The notes under the pieces are model-generated. The model ran no database searches. It was given only the letters and a program-made list of their open reading frames with translations, and was not told the origin of the DNA. The translations under genes were made by a program, and so were the position numbers. From Helicobacter sp. 12S02232-10 (GTDB taxonomy: Bacteria; Campylobacterota; Campylobacteria; Campylobacterales; Helicobacteraceae): a stretch of DNA of 64,000 bases. How positions within the stretch are numbered: the first letter of the stretch is position 1; every line of letters starts with the position of its first letter. The stretch covers positions 115,308 through 179,307 of the forward strand of contig NZ_MLAQ01000004.1 of assembly GCF_002272895.1 (NCBI RefSeq), given 5' to 3'. Below, piece after piece: positions 1 through 9,265 of this stretch.

Positions 1-403
1 CTCTTGCAGGTCCATTAAAAAGACTGACAATGATACCTAAAACGCTTGGAATCATAAAAGCTGCTCCAAGACCGGTTAAAAGCCTAGCACCCCAATTGAG
101 GATATTGATATTAGGGGCAACCACTGCAACTATTTCGCCTAAAAATGCCAAAAATACCCCCATTAAAAAAACTTTTTTAAATCCTTTGGCGATACCAAGC
201 ATACCGCCAAACACCATCAAAGATCCGGCTAAAAGACTATAAATAACATTAGCGAGTTGGACTTTATCCATTGTTGCGTGAAGCTTTGAGACAAATTGTC
301 CAGTTGCTAAAGAAACCACTGAATTATCTCCTGAAGCTCCTATTTGCGCTAGACACACAATAATCAAAGGCAGATAAAGAAAATCTTTTTGATTGTTTGA
401 CAT
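1..403 (-). CDS. MFS transporter, N-terminal part (cut by left edge)
   Basis: The start ATG lies at 401-403, with AAGGAT just upstream on the minus strand. The frame stays open for 134 codons to the left edge, so only the N-terminal third is present. The visible part begins with a short polar stretch (MSNNQKDF) and then shows about four hydrophobic segments. A Gly-rich RLLTGLGAAFMIPS stretch resembles the TM4/5 region of drug:H+ antiporters (DHA2 type). It would be an inner-membrane exporter or sugar/drug permease. The family call is from pattern recognition; the substrate is unknown. Confidence 0.7.
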   Translation of the reverse strand, partial: MSNNQKDFLYLPLIIVCLAQIGASGDNSVVSLATGQFVSKLHATMDKVQLANVIYSLLAGSLMVFGGMLGIAKGFKKVFLMGVFLAFLGEIVAVVAPNINILNWGARLLTGLGAAFMIPSVLGIIVSLFNGPAR

Positions 404-687
404 ATTTTTATCCTTAAAATAAAATTTGAAAATTTATTTAAATACATTCTATGACTTATTGTTAATATTTTAGTAACTAATATATTTTTAATTAAATATA
501 TATCAGTTATGAATAATTTATTTTAATAAATATAAATTATTTAATAAAATAAATTATGTTGATTTTGGTATTTTGGAGATTAGAAATGGGGCATTCAAAA
601 GCATTTTGCATCAATCGTCTAGAGAGTTTATTTATGATTAAGGTTTTATTGATTATAAGGGTTTCATAATTTTATAAAAGGAAGAAA
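404..687. other. AT-rich intergenic region, divergent promoters expected
   Basis: This 284-bp gap separates the divergent MFS gene and mrp, so promoters for both must lie here. The first 150 bases are almost pure A/T. A tiny open frame, 586-669 (27 codons, starting MGHSKAFC), has GGAG eight bases upstream of its ATG and stops before mrp. It could be a leader peptide or chance. No repeat, RNA gene or clear consensus promoter is visible. Confidence 0.4.
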
Positions 688-1797
688 ATGATTACGCAAG
701 ATAATGTGTTAGAAATATTAAAAACAGTGATATATCCTAATTTTGAAAAAGATATTGTGAGTTTTGGTTTTGTCAAAAATATTACGCTTCATCAAGAGAA
801 GCTTGGCATTTTGCTTGACATTCCATCAAGTGCTCCAGAAGTTTCTAAACAGCTTGAAGAAGAAATAAGGGCAAAAGTCCTTAGTCTTGGAGTTAAAGAA
901 TTTCATATTGATATCAAAACCCCACCCAAACCCCAGTCAAAAACCCCTAGTATTAAAAATCTTGCACCCCAAATCAAACACTTTATAATGATAAGTTCAG
1001 GCAAAGGGGGTGTGGGTAAGAGCACTACAAGTGCAAATATTGCCATTGCCTTAGCCCAGCAAGGTAAAAAAGTCGGATTGTTGGATGCAGATGTCTATGG
1101 CCCAAATATTCCCAGAATGCTTGGTCTTAACACGGCCAAACCAAATGTCGATTCCAGTGGCAAACGACTCATCCCTTTGAAAGCTTTTGGTGTTGAGATG
1201 ATGAGTATGGGCGTTTTGTATGAAGAGGGACAAAGCTTGATTTGGCGTGGACCAATGCTAATGCGTGCAATTGAGCAAATGCTAACTGATGTGGTGTGGA
1301 GTGCTTTGGATATTTTGGTGATTGATATGCCTCCAGGAACTGGCGATGCTCAATTGAGTATGGCTCAAAGCGTTCCGGTTAGTGCAGGGATTACAGTTAC
1401 CACGCCCCAGCAGGTAAGTTTAGATGATAGCTCCCGAAGTTTGGATATGTTTGTTAAGCTTCATATTCCTATTGCAGGAGTGATTGAAAATATGAGCGGG
1501 TTTATTTGTCCTAATTGTGGGAGCGAATATGATATATTTGGAAAGGGAACAAGCAAAATTCTTGCAGACAAATATCAAACAAAAATTCTTGCAGAAATTC
1601 CTTTAGAGCCAAAGGTAAGAGAAGGTGGTGATACTGGGAAGCCTATCGTGTTTTTTGATCCTGAGTCATTCAGTGCTAAAGCTTATGTCAGAGCTTCGCT
1701 TTCTTTGATTGAATTTTTAAAAAGGGTTGAAGAAGAAAAACTTGCAGACAATAAAAATATCCAGCCTACTCAAGATAATTCCCATTTGCATAGTTAA
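688..1797 (+). CDS. mrp: Mrp/NBP35-family iron-sulfur cluster carrier ATPase
   Basis: Cytoplasmic P-loop ATPase thought to bind and transfer Fe-S clusters to apoproteins (ApbC/Mrp family). The 369 residues show an N-terminal DUF59-like domain (about 1-75) and a linker. The deviant Walker A motif GKGGVGKST sits near 105-113, and [11 protein letters not shown] near 133-143 is diagnostic of the family. A CPNC pair at 274-277 is the expected cluster ligand site in the dimer. The start ATG has AAGGAAG upstream. The gene stands alone and ends in a strong hairpin. The length is usual for the family, and identity is secure. Confidence 0.95.
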   Translation: MITQDNVLEILKTVIYPNFEKDIVSFGFVKNITLHQEKLGILLDIPSSAPEVSKQLEEEIRAKVLSLGVKEFHIDIKTPPKPQSKTPSIKNLAPQIKHFIMISSGKGGVGKSTTSANIAIALAQQGKKVGLLDADVYGPNIPRMLGLNTAKPNVDSSGKRLIPLKAFGVEMMSMGVLYEEGQSLIWRGPMLMRAIEQMLTDVVWSALDILVIDMPPGTGDAQLSMAQSVPVSAGITVTTPQQVSLDDSSRSLDMFVKLHIPIAGVIENMSGFICPNCGSEYDIFGKGTSKILADKYQTKILAEIPLEPKVREGGDTGKPIVFFDPESFSAKAYVRASLSLIEFLKRVEEEKLADNKNIQPTQDNSHLHS

Positions 1798-1829
1798 TTT
1801 AAAAGATGAAGAAATTCATCTTTTAAATT
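1796..1829. terminator. Perfect hairpin between convergent mrp and lptG-like gene
   Basis: Positions 1796-1810 and 1815-1829 are perfect inverted repeats of 15 bases around a GAAA loop (core AAAAGATGAA / TTCATCTTTT). The stem overlaps the stop codons of both converging genes. The A-rich left and T-rich right arms suit a bidirectional intrinsic terminator. Confidence 0.75.
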
Positions 1830-2896
1830 CAAGTTCGATTATTGATTTTTCCAAAATGCCAAAATGCTGCAAAGCCAAGAATAATCAAAGGCATTAAAAT
1901 TCCAATTTCAGGTAAAAACAATCCACTGATACTTAGTTTTCCAAGAGCGAAAAATAGTCCCCAGATGACAAGTGAAATTACAATAAATTCAAAGCTTAAT
2001 AAAGCTAAATTGCCATACCTAGCTAAGCTTGGAGTATAATAGGCTATGATCATTGCTGTTAATGGCACAAAGAAGGGGATAAAAATGAAACTGTAAAGCA
2101 TAGCCCGCACTTTTTCACTCCCTGCGTTTTGATTTTTCAAAATCAATATCGATTGTATTGCATCTACGATTGATACTGAGGGTTTGTTTTGATAAATCGT
2201 ATCTAGGACTTTTGGACGGAAGCCTTTTAGGATTTTTAATTCTTGAAGATGTTGGATTTCAAGCCCTTTGCTTCCAAGTGGAAAGTTTTGGGGAAGAGTT
2301 GCAATACTTGCGTTTTGAAGTACCCAGTAGCCATTTTCAAAATAAGCGGTATCTGCTTGTGTAAAGGAACTTAAAAGATTGTTTTTAAGTTGGAAGACCT
2401 TGATATTTTGAGCTTTTTGTAAAATAGGATAAATTTTGCCAAAATAAACATAGTCTTGCCCGTATTTTACTAACAAATCTTCGGTTGTATTTGAAAAATT
2501 GCCTTGATAAATAATCGCTTCTGCCTTTTCTTGGGCATATACAAAGGGTGTGGCGTTTAAACCGATATATGCAAGACTAAATAACAGGCTAATGATTAAA
2601 ATCGGTTTTAGCACGGCTTTTTTAGAAAAACCGATTGCCAGCAGGGCTGTGTATTGGTTGGATTTAATCATACTGATATAGAAAATCACCAATCCTAAAA
2701 GCAGGGATATGGGGAGTGTATAATTGAGGGCATAAAGCCCATCATAGACAAAGAATAGAATGGCAAGATTTGCAGAATCGGGAAATTTATCGACATATTT
2801 AAGGCTGTCAATACTGATAAAAAACATTTCGAGTGCGCAAAAAATGATTAGAACATATTTCAGATAATAATATCCCACGAATCGAAATACCATCAT
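1829..2896 (-). CDS. LptF/LptG (YjgP/YjgQ) family LPS export permease
   Basis: Inner-membrane subunit of the LptBFG ABC transporter, which extracts lipopolysaccharide and passes it to the periplasmic bridge. The 355 residues show the family plan: a first TM segment at about 12-30, two more near 55-75 and 100-120, then a periplasmic jellyroll-like region (about 125-265), and three C-terminal TM segments. The start overlaps the pth stop by four bases (ATGA), so translation is probably coupled. By recalled H. pylori gene order this matches HP1498. LptF versus LptG cannot be decided by eye. Confidence 0.8.
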   Translation of the reverse strand: MMVFRFVGYYYLKYVLIIFCALEMFFISIDSLKYVDKFPDSANLAILFFVYDGLYALNYTLPISLLLGLVIFYISMIKSNQYTALLAIGFSKKAVLKPILIISLLFSLAYIGLNATPFVYAQEKAEAIIYQGNFSNTTEDLLVKYGQDYVYFGKIYPILQKAQNIKVFQLKNNLLSSFTQADTAYFENGYWVLQNASIATLPQNFPLGSKGLEIQHLQELKILKGFRPKVLDTIYQNKPSVSIVDAIQSILILKNQNAGSEKVRAMLYSFIFIPFFVPLTAMIIAYYTPSLARYGNLALLSFEFIVISLVIWGLFFALGKLSISGLFLPEIGILMPLIILGFAAFWHFGKINNRT

Positions 2897-3468
2897 AAAG
2901 CCTTATTTTTGATATTTTTGGTGAAGCGTTCTTGCAGGGAGGTAAAATCTTTGTTTTGTATAAAAAATTTTAAAGCCTGTTTAGAGTGTTCAAGCATTAG
3001 GGTTTTGTTTTCGTATTCTTGCGGACTAAAATTTTGCAATACATAATCTATAACAGGAATTTTTGCATTTCTGCCGATACCAAATCGGAGGCGATAATAA
3101 TCATTTCCATAAAGCGAATCAATGGATTTTAATCCGTTATGCCCGCCACTAGATCCACCCTTTTTGAAGCGTATGCAACCGAGTTGGAGATCAAGATCGT
3201 CGTGAATGACAAGCAGGGTATCGATTTTATAAAACTTCATCATAGGGGCAATAGCTTCACCGGAGAGATTCATAAACGTTTGAGGTTTGAGCAAAAAAAC
3301 ATCTTTTGAAGAGTATTTTGCAATTTGAGCATTGAATTTAGAAAAAAAATCAAAATGAATTTGTAAATCTAAGGCAAGAAAATCTAAAATTTCAAAACCG
3401 ATATTGTGCCTTGTATGTTCGTATTTAGCGCCGGGATTCCCTAGACCGGCAATCAGAAGAGGCGCCAT
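2893..3468 (-). CDS. pth: Peptidyl-tRNA hydrolase
   Basis: Releases tRNA from peptidyl-tRNA that drops off the ribosome. The 191-residue protein has the family signatures LIAGLGNPG near the N-terminus and HTRHNIGFE at about residues 18-26, including the catalytic His in RHN. LLKPQTFMNLSG and VIHDDLDL (containing the catalytic Asp) follow. It lies three bases after rplY and overlaps the next gene by four, so it is part of an operon rplY-pth-lptG-like. Length is normal for bacterial Pth. Confidence 0.95.
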   Translation of the reverse strand: MAPLLIAGLGNPGAKYEHTRHNIGFEILDFLALDLQIHFDFFSKFNAQIAKYSSKDVFLLKPQTFMNLSGEAIAPMMKFYKIDTLLVIHDDLDLQLGCIRFKKGGSSGGHNGLKSIDSLYGNDYYRLRFGIGRNAKIPVIDYVLQNFSPQEYENKTLMLEHSKQALKFFIQNKDFTSLQERFTKNIKNKAL

Positions 3469-3471
3469 TAT

Positions 3472-4008
3472 TTACTTGGCTTTGATCACGCCCACAACAG
3501 CAACGGATGGATTTTCAATAATTTTCACTTTGGAAGTTTCGGCTAAATCTCTGATTAAAACAGAGTCACCTACATCAAGTTTAGACACGTCAATATCATA
3601 GCTTGCGGGCAAATTTTCAGGAGCACTTTCTACAGTTATTCGCTTTTTGGAGAGCAATAGAACACCCTTATTTTTTAGACCTACAGGGATTCCACTGATT
3701 TTTACAGGGACTTTGTATTTTGAAACAATACCTTTTTGAGCTAAAAGAAGATCAACGTGAACGATATTGCTACTCACGGGGTCTTTTTGATATTCTTGAA
3801 CAACGACTTCAAGGGTTTGAGAACCGACTTTGACTGGGAAAATCAATGTTGTTTTTGTCTTGAGTGTTTTGATAAAGTCGTTCATTTTAAAAGCGCAATG
3901 AATATTTGCAACGCCTTTGCCATAAATATTGGCAATTAGATAACCATCATTCCTTAAGGCTTTGGTATTTGCCTTTGAAATACTCTCTCTAATTATTCCT
4001 TCTAGCAT
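3472..4008 (-). CDS. rplY: 50S ribosomal protein L25, CTC (general stress) form
   Basis: Binds 5S rRNA in the large subunit. The 178 residues include the N-terminal L25 domain, with [13 protein letters not shown] matching the usual GxxPAVxYG region, and a C-terminal TL5/CTC beta domain. That makes it the long CTC form rather than the 95-residue E. coli form. It is the first gene of a tight operon with pth. The rplY-pth pairing is widespread in bacteria and supports both calls. Confidence 0.92.
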   Translation of the reverse strand: MLEGIIRESISKANTKALRNDGYLIANIYGKGVANIHCAFKMNDFIKTLKTKTTLIFPVKVGSQTLEVVVQEYQKDPVSSNIVHVDLLLAQKGIVSKYKVPVKISGIPVGLKNKGVLLLSKKRITVESAPENLPASYDIDVSKLDVGDSVLIRDLAETSKVKIIENPSVAVVGVIKAK

Positions 4009-4092
4009 TTTAGTCTTTCCTTTATTTATTGTAATTTAAAGCTTTTATTCTATCTAAAAAACCCTTAAAGTTTTTAATAATATGATTAAGTT

Positions 4093-5088
4093 TTATGCTG
4101 AGATGTAGCGCAATAAGTCTTCGAAAGATTTTATAAACGCTTCCATTCCATCTTTCATTAAGGAGTCAGAAAGGGTGGGCATATCAATCCCTGCATTTGT
4201 TATTTTTTGCATTTGTTTTTCTATTTCTTCCTTGTCTAAAGGATTTTTCAGAGTATGGGATTTGGTTTGCAAATATGCTTCTATAGAATCTAGTGGTGCA
4301 GTGTTGATACAATGGGGCAGTAATAGAGCATCAATATAGTAACTTTTGGGCAATTCTGAAGTTTTTACACCTGTTGAAGCAAAGAGCGTGCGGGTGAAAG
4401 GATCATTATTTTCTTCTATGAGACGATAGCATTCCATTGCATTTAAAATGCCTGTTTTTGTTTTTAAATCAGGCGCTTTTTCTTCTAAAACAGAATCAGC
4501 GATGCGGTCAAATCTAGATACAAAAACACTGATGACGGCACGATTTTGATTGCAAGAAAAATTTTTGGCATTCTTAAAGATTTCAGAGCAGGTTTTGGCT
4601 TGTTTTGGAGAAAATATTAAAGTTGCATTGATTGGAATATTGTTTTTATAAAGTTCGCTCATCACTTCATAACCTGCTTCTGTGGCAGGAATTTTTATCA
4701 TTACATTTGGAGCATCAAGGGTTTTAAAAAGTCTTTTTCCTTCATCGATGCTTTTTATTGCGTCTTCCCCCAAAAGTGGATCGATTTCAATGCTGATGTA
4801 GCCATTGTTTTGATTTGTTTCCCATAAGGGTTTGAGGATGGATGCAGCTTTTTTGATGTCAGTAAGGGCAAGCGATTCATACATATCTTTAGCTTTTTTG
4901 CCTTTGAGGGAAATTAGCTGATTTTTATAGGCAGGCGAGGTCACAATAGAGTTTGCAAAAATACTTGGATTGCTTGTGGCTCCATCAATAGAATTATTTT
5001 GCAATAAAGTCTTGAATTTATTTTCCAAAAAATCTCTTTCGATAAAATCGCACCACAGACTGAAACCAGCTTTTTTTAGAGTATCCAT
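4093..5088 (-). CDS. tal: Transaldolase
   Basis: Pentose-phosphate enzyme that moves a dihydroxyacetone unit between sugar phosphates. The 331 residues carry the N-terminal signature GATSNPSIF at about 36-44 and the active-site stretch MIKIPATEAG, with the Schiff-base lysine at 132. The start ATG follows AAGGAG in the spacer at 5089-5137. Its position between rplY and murE matches HP1495 in recalled H. pylori order. Transaldolase B/TalB-like and other subtypes are not separated here. Confidence 0.93.
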   Translation of the reverse strand: MDTLKKAGFSLWCDFIERDFLENKFKTLLQNNSIDGATSNPSIFANSIVTSPAYKNQLISLKGKKAKDMYESLALTDIKKAASILKPLWETNQNNGYISIEIDPLLGEDAIKSIDEGKRLFKTLDAPNVMIKIPATEAGYEVMSELYKNNIPINATLIFSPKQAKTCSEIFKNAKNFSCNQNRAVISVFVSRFDRIADSVLEEKAPDLKTKTGILNAMECYRLIEENNDPFTRTLFASTGVKTSELPKSYYIDALLLPHCINTAPLDSIEAYLQTKSHTLKNPLDKEEIEKQMQKITNAGIDMPTLSDSLMKDGMEAFIKSFEDLLRYISA

Positions 5089-5137
5089 TAAAACTCCTTG
5101 ATTTTTTTGGATATTTTAACGGGTTTGGGCTTAAAAT

Positions 5138-6472
5138 TTAAACTTTAGTAAGGCACTCTCTAGCAATTTCTCTATCATCGAAATGATGGCTTTTTTGACC
5201 GATGATTTGATAAGTTTCATCGCCTTTTCCTAAGATCAGTAGAATTTCATCATCTAAAAGTTCTTTGATTGCCATTTGAATAGCTTTTTTTCTATCTGGC
5301 TCAGTAATTATAGGTCGAGAATGGTCTTTGGGGATTCCTTGAAGAATGTCTTTGATGATTTCATTTGGATCTTCTGAGCGTGGGTTGTCTGAAGTGATGT
5401 AAATCTTTTGGGCATAATTATAGGCACATTCACCCATTTTCGGACGCTTGCTTTTATCTCTATCTCCGCCGGCTCCAAAAACTACAGAGATTTTTTTTGA
5501 TTTAAAGCTTTCAAAAATTTGCTTCATTCCATCATAAGTGTGGGCGAAATCTATGATGATGAGAGGATTTTGTGAAATTACTTCCATTCTGCCACTTACA
5601 CCTGCAAAGTTTGAGAGATTTTTAGCAATATCTTTTAGGGGAATTTTTGTAAGGCATTTGATGCACGCAAGTGCTGCTAAGATATTGTAAAGATTGTGCA
5701 GACCATAAAGAGAGGAATCAATTAAGGTTTCTTCATTTAAGGTCCCTCTCATATCTTCTTTCCAAATTAAATGAGCACTGATACCTTGATTTACACAATA
5801 GGCACTGACACTTAAGTTGGTTTTTGAAGTGACTGCGTAACCATAAGCATTTTGGGGGTTAAAGAAAGCTTTAGGTTCGTCGCGATTGATGATTTTGAGT
5901 GTCGTATCATTGAAAAAGCTATTTTTAACTCGAATATATTCCTCTAAAGTTTTATGATAATCTAAATGGTCGCTTGTGATATTGGTGAGAATTTTGGCAC
6001 AAAATTCAAGCCCTGCTATGCGTTCTTGTTCTATGGCGTGGGAGCTGACCTCCATAACAAAGTATTCGCAGTTTAAAGACGCAGCTTTTTCAATGTCTTC
6101 ATAGAGTTCTAAAATACCAGGCGTTGTAAGCCCTTTTGGCTTGATTTGTTTGTCGTTGGCAAAAAAACCCCTTGTCCCAAGTAAAGCGCACGAATAACCC
6201 ATATCAAGTAAAATTGAATAAATAATAGCAGCCGTTGTAGTTTTGCCATTGGTGCCTGTAATTCCGATAATTTTAGGCGTGAGTGCGAAGTAGTTTTTTA
6301 AATCTTGCACGTTTAAAATATCAAGCCTTTTATCTTCCACTTCATAAGCAAAAGCAACATTTTGTTTTGTGCGCACAAACAAGACATCTGCATCATTTAG
6401 AGCATCTCTAGAATCGTCGCTTAAAAAAGAATATTTTTTGTGGTTATAATTAATTTGTTTTTGTATTTTCAC
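5138..6472 (-). CDS. murE: UDP-MurNAc-tripeptide synthetase (meso-DAP adding)
   Basis: Adds the third amino acid to the peptidoglycan precursor in the cytoplasm. Motifs seen are GITGTNGKTT (ATP binding), EVSSHAIEQ, TNITSDHLDYH, and SDNPRSEDP, the last being the DNPR signature of meso-diaminopimelate-specific MurE. I chose the GTG at 6472, giving an N-terminus MKIQKQINYN just before FLSDDSR, as in H. pylori MurE. An upstream ATG at 6505 is possible. The ribosome site is weak, and the gene overlaps the end of the preceding gene by 23 bases, suggesting coupling. Confidence 0.9.
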   Translation of the reverse strand: MKIQKQINYNHKKYSFLSDDSRDALNDADVLFVRTKQNVAFAYEVEDKRLDILNVQDLKNYFALTPKIIGITGTNGKTTTAAIIYSILLDMGYSCALLGTRGFFANDKQIKPKGLTTPGILELYEDIEKAASLNCEYFVMEVSSHAIEQERIAGLEFCAKILTNITSDHLDYHKTLEEYIRVKNSFFNDTTLKIINRDEPKAFFNPQNAYGYAVTSKTNLSVSAYCVNQGISAHLIWKEDMRGTLNEETLIDSSLYGLHNLYNILAALACIKCLTKIPLKDIAKNLSNFAGVSGRMEVISQNPLIIIDFAHTYDGMKQIFESFKSKKISVVFGAGGDRDKSKRPKMGECAYNYAQKIYITSDNPRSEDPNEIIKDILQGIPKDHSRPIITEPDRKKAIQMAIKELLDDEILLILGKGDETYQIIGQKSHHFDDREIARECLTKV

Positions 6473-7082
6473 TTTGTTTTTCGACCGCCTTTTGGAGAAT
6501 TTCATTGATCTTTTTATCATAAAGAGTGAAACTACGCATATTTTCAATATAACTGATGGACATTTCATAAAAATCATTTTCTACTAAAAGGTCTAAAAAG
6601 TCATAAAAATCATTTTTGCTCGTAAAAATGATTTTAGTGCTAAACATCAAATTTTGAAATATTTCTTTGAAGTTTTTATTTTGGCACATTTGCTTAAAAT
6701 CCTTATACAAGATTCCATCAATGCTTTCAGCCTTAATGGAATCTTCATCATAAATGAGATTGGACATCTTGTTTAAGTTGGCATCAAAAGACTTGATGAT
6801 GTCCAAAATTTGTTTTTGCACTTTTGTTCTTGCAGCTCGTGGTTGGGTATTGATGAGATTTTGATAAAGCTCGTAGAAACCATAGGCTTCTCTAGGAAAA
6901 TCTGTAGCCATATCTGATAATAATAGACCAATTTTGGCATTTAGATCATCTTTGTCTAAAAAAAGTGCTTCGGAGAAAAAAAATAAAGCTTTTTTGTATT
7001 CTCCGTTTGCAAAAGCTTTAAAGCCTTTGTAAATAAGGGTTCGTTTTTTAGGATTATTATTGATTTGAAATGCATTTTCCAT
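6450..7082 (-). CDS. Uncharacterised TPR-like protein (HP1493-type)
   Basis: 210-residue cytoplasmic protein of unknown function. The start ATG at 7082 follows AAAGGAG. Residues 15-50 (KGFKAFANGEYKKALFFFSEAL) look like one tetratricopeptide unit; the remainder is helical and charged. There is no signal peptide or membrane segment. It sits between nfu and murE and overlaps the murE start, the same place held by HP1493 in recalled H. pylori order. A scaffold role is possible, but nothing in the sequence proves it. Confidence 0.75.
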   Translation of the reverse strand: MENAFQINNNPKKRTLIYKGFKAFANGEYKKALFFFSEALFLDKDDLNAKIGLLLSDMATDFPREAYGFYELYQNLINTQPRAARTKVQKQILDIIKSFDANLNKMSNLIYDEDSIKAESIDGILYKDFKQMCQNKNFKEIFQNLMFSTKIIFTSKNDFYDFLDLLVENDFYEMSISYIENMRSFTLYDKKINEILQKAVEKQSENTKTN

Positions 7083-7093
7083 CAAAATCTCCT

Positions 7094-7369
7094 TTAAAAT
7101 CTGGGATAATTTTCTTCTTTTCCATAAGGGATGTTAATAACCTCAAGGTCGGGGTGAATATCTTCTTTTAATTGTTTTTCTATGCCGTATTTTAGAGTGT
7201 TTGAACTTGAAGAACAGTTTTTGCAAGCCCCTTCTAGACGAACATATACTTTTGAATTTTTAATTCCAAGTATGGTGATGTCCCCGCCATCAAGTGTAAG
7301 GGAAGGACGAATTTTTTGAATGGATTTTTCTACAGGTTTTTTAAGTTCTTCATCACTAAATGGGAACAT
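7094..7369 (-). CDS. NifU C-terminal-like (Nfu) iron-sulfur scaffold
   Basis: A 91-residue stand-alone Nfu domain, thought to carry and hand over Fe-S clusters. The signature LTLDGGDI is followed by CKNC, the cluster-binding pair. The start is the ATG at 7369 (MFPFSDEEL), because AAGGAG lies six bases upstream; a longer reading from a TTG would run through that site. It is twelve bases from the next gene. With mrp earlier in the window, this is a second Fe-S carrier. Confidence 0.88.
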   Translation of the reverse strand: MFPFSDEELKKPVEKSIQKIRPSLTLDGGDITILGIKNSKVYVRLEGACKNCSSSSNTLKYGIEKQLKEDIHPDLEVINIPYGKEENYPRF

Positions 7370-7601
7370 GGCTTCTCCTTGCAATTAAGCTTGAGATTGT
7401 TTTATATCATAAGTTTTTATTTTTTTGCAAATGGAATTTTACAGGATGAATGTGATTTATTGAATAAAATTTTGCAAATTATTCTATAAATCAAGGTATA
7501 AAATCTTATATCTATGATGTTTGGTTTGAGAAAAAACTAAGTTTTCTTTATTGAACTTTTTGGTATGATGAATCCAAATTCTGTAAGGTTGGAGACCGAC
7601 T

Positions 7602-9182
7602 GTGGAAATCAAAGACATCAATCAGTTTCAAAAAGCAAGTAAAAAAATTCAAAAAGAGAGCTTAAAAATCGGCATTGTGATGCTTTTTGCGATATTTATT
7701 TCTATTATCGCACTTTATTTTGGAAATACTTCAAATCCTTTGTTATTAGTTTTTACAACAATTATCGGGGGATATATGGCAATGAGCATTGGTGCAAATG
7801 ATGTTGCCAATAACGTGGGTCCTGCTGTGGGGTCTAAAGCTATTACACTGATGGGTGCTATTGCCATTGCAGCAGTTTGTGAGGCTGCAGGTGCCATCAT
7901 AGCTGGCGGGGAGGTTGTAGATACGATTAAATCAGGCATTGTAGAGCCATCTAGCATTGCTGATCCTAAAATTTTTGTAGGCGTAATGATTGCAGCTTTG
8001 GTTTCAGGAGCTATATGGGTGCATTTGGCCACAATGGTTGGAGCTCCTGTTTCGACAACGCATTCAATAGTTGGGGGAATTTTAGGGGCAGGGGTTGCTG
8101 CGAGCGGTTTAGGCGTGGTAAATTGGGCAGCTTTTGGAAGTATTGTAGCGAGTTGGATCATTTCTCCTTTGATGGGAGCTTTGATTGCAATGATTTTTTT
8201 AATGGTCATTAAAAAGACGATTACCTATAAGCAAAATAAAAAGCTCGCTGCCAAAAAAGTCGTGCCGATTCTTATTTTTATAATGACTTGGTCATTTGGA
8301 TTGTATTTAATTTTAAAAGGATTAAAAAAAGTTTATTCAATTGATTTTTCCCTTGCATTGGGTGCAAGTTTTTTATTGGCTTTGGTTGTGTATGTTATCG
8401 TTAAACCGCTTGTGTGCAAAAAGGCTGATACGCTTCAAAATACAAAGGAAGATATCAATGTTCTTTTTACGATTCCCTTAGTTTTTGCAGCTGCTTTATT
8501 GAGCTTTGCACACGGGGCAAATGATGTCGCCAATGCAATTGGTCCGTTGGCAGCCATTAATCAGGCGTTGGGTAGTCTTGAAAGCGTTGGAAAGACTGCT
8601 AGTGTGCCTTTGTGGATTATGATTGTGGGTGGGCTTGGAATTTCGTTGGGACTTGCACTTTATGGACCCAAATTGATTAAAACTGTTGGGAGCGAGATCA
8701 CTGAATTAGATAAGATGAGGGCTTTTTGTATTGCAATGTCGGCAGCTTTAACCGTTTTGGCAGCTTCTGGTTTAGGGTTGCCGGTGAGTTCAACACATAT
8801 TGCTATTGGAGCGGTTTTTGGAGTAGGTTTTTTAAGGGAATATCTCAAGAAAAGATACTATGAAATGCAACAAACTATCATTAGCGCCCATAATGGGAAA
8901 GATTCAAAAGCTATCGAGGAATTTTTAAATAAATTTAACAAAGCGAGCGTTAAGAGAAAAGGTGCAATGTTGGAAAGTCTGAAAAAAATGAGTAAAAAAT
9001 CTCCTTTGCCGAATTTAAATAAAAAAGAAAAAAAATCACTTAAAAAAGTCTATAAAAATGAATTGGTCAAAAGAAGTGCCATCAATAAAATCGTTGCTTC
9101 TTGGATCATCACCGTGCCTGTTTCTGCATTGTTGGGAGCTATAGTTTATTTTATCGTGATGGCAGTGGGACCTGAACTTTAA
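7602..9182 (+). CDS. pit: Inorganic phosphate transporter, Pit family
   Basis: Inner-membrane phosphate permease driven by the ion gradient. The 526 residues contain the two duplicated PiT signatures, GANDVANNVGPAVGSKA in the N-half and GANDVANAIGPLAA in the C-half. Each is followed by a conserved TTHS or STHI stretch. About ten to twelve hydrophobic segments surround a charged cytoplasmic loop at about 425-500. The start is GTG with GGAG seven bases upstream. The sequence alone cannot exclude a sulfate substrate. Confidence 0.92.
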   Translation: MEIKDINQFQKASKKIQKESLKIGIVMLFAIFISIIALYFGNTSNPLLLVFTTIIGGYMAMSIGANDVANNVGPAVGSKAITLMGAIAIAAVCEAAGAIIAGGEVVDTIKSGIVEPSSIADPKIFVGVMIAALVSGAIWVHLATMVGAPVSTTHSIVGGILGAGVAASGLGVVNWAAFGSIVASWIISPLMGALIAMIFLMVIKKTITYKQNKKLAAKKVVPILIFIMTWSFGLYLILKGLKKVYSIDFSLALGASFLLALVVYVIVKPLVCKKADTLQNTKEDINVLFTIPLVFAAALLSFAHGANDVANAIGPLAAINQALGSLESVGKTASVPLWIMIVGGLGISLGLALYGPKLIKTVGSEITELDKMRAFCIAMSAALTVLAASGLGLPVSSTHIAIGAVFGVGFLREYLKKRYYEMQQTIISAHNGKDSKAIEEFLNKFNKASVKRKGAMLESLKKMSKKSPLPNLNKKEKKSLKKVYKNELVKRSAINKIVASWIITVPVSALLGAIVYFIVMAVGPEL

Positions 9183-9265
9183 ATCGTTAGGATATATTTT
9201 TATGCTAAAATATTTCTATAATCCACAAGTAGTATGCGTTTTACGCTCAATTAAGGAGTATTAGT

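Noticed and set aside
6473..6577. Longer murE starting at 6577
   Set aside because: The added residues are basic and low-complexity, lie inside the preceding gene, and are absent from known MurE.
8015..8212. Short frames within pit and other antisense frames over conserved genes
   Set aside because: They overlap well-supported genes with intact motifs and have no ribosome site.
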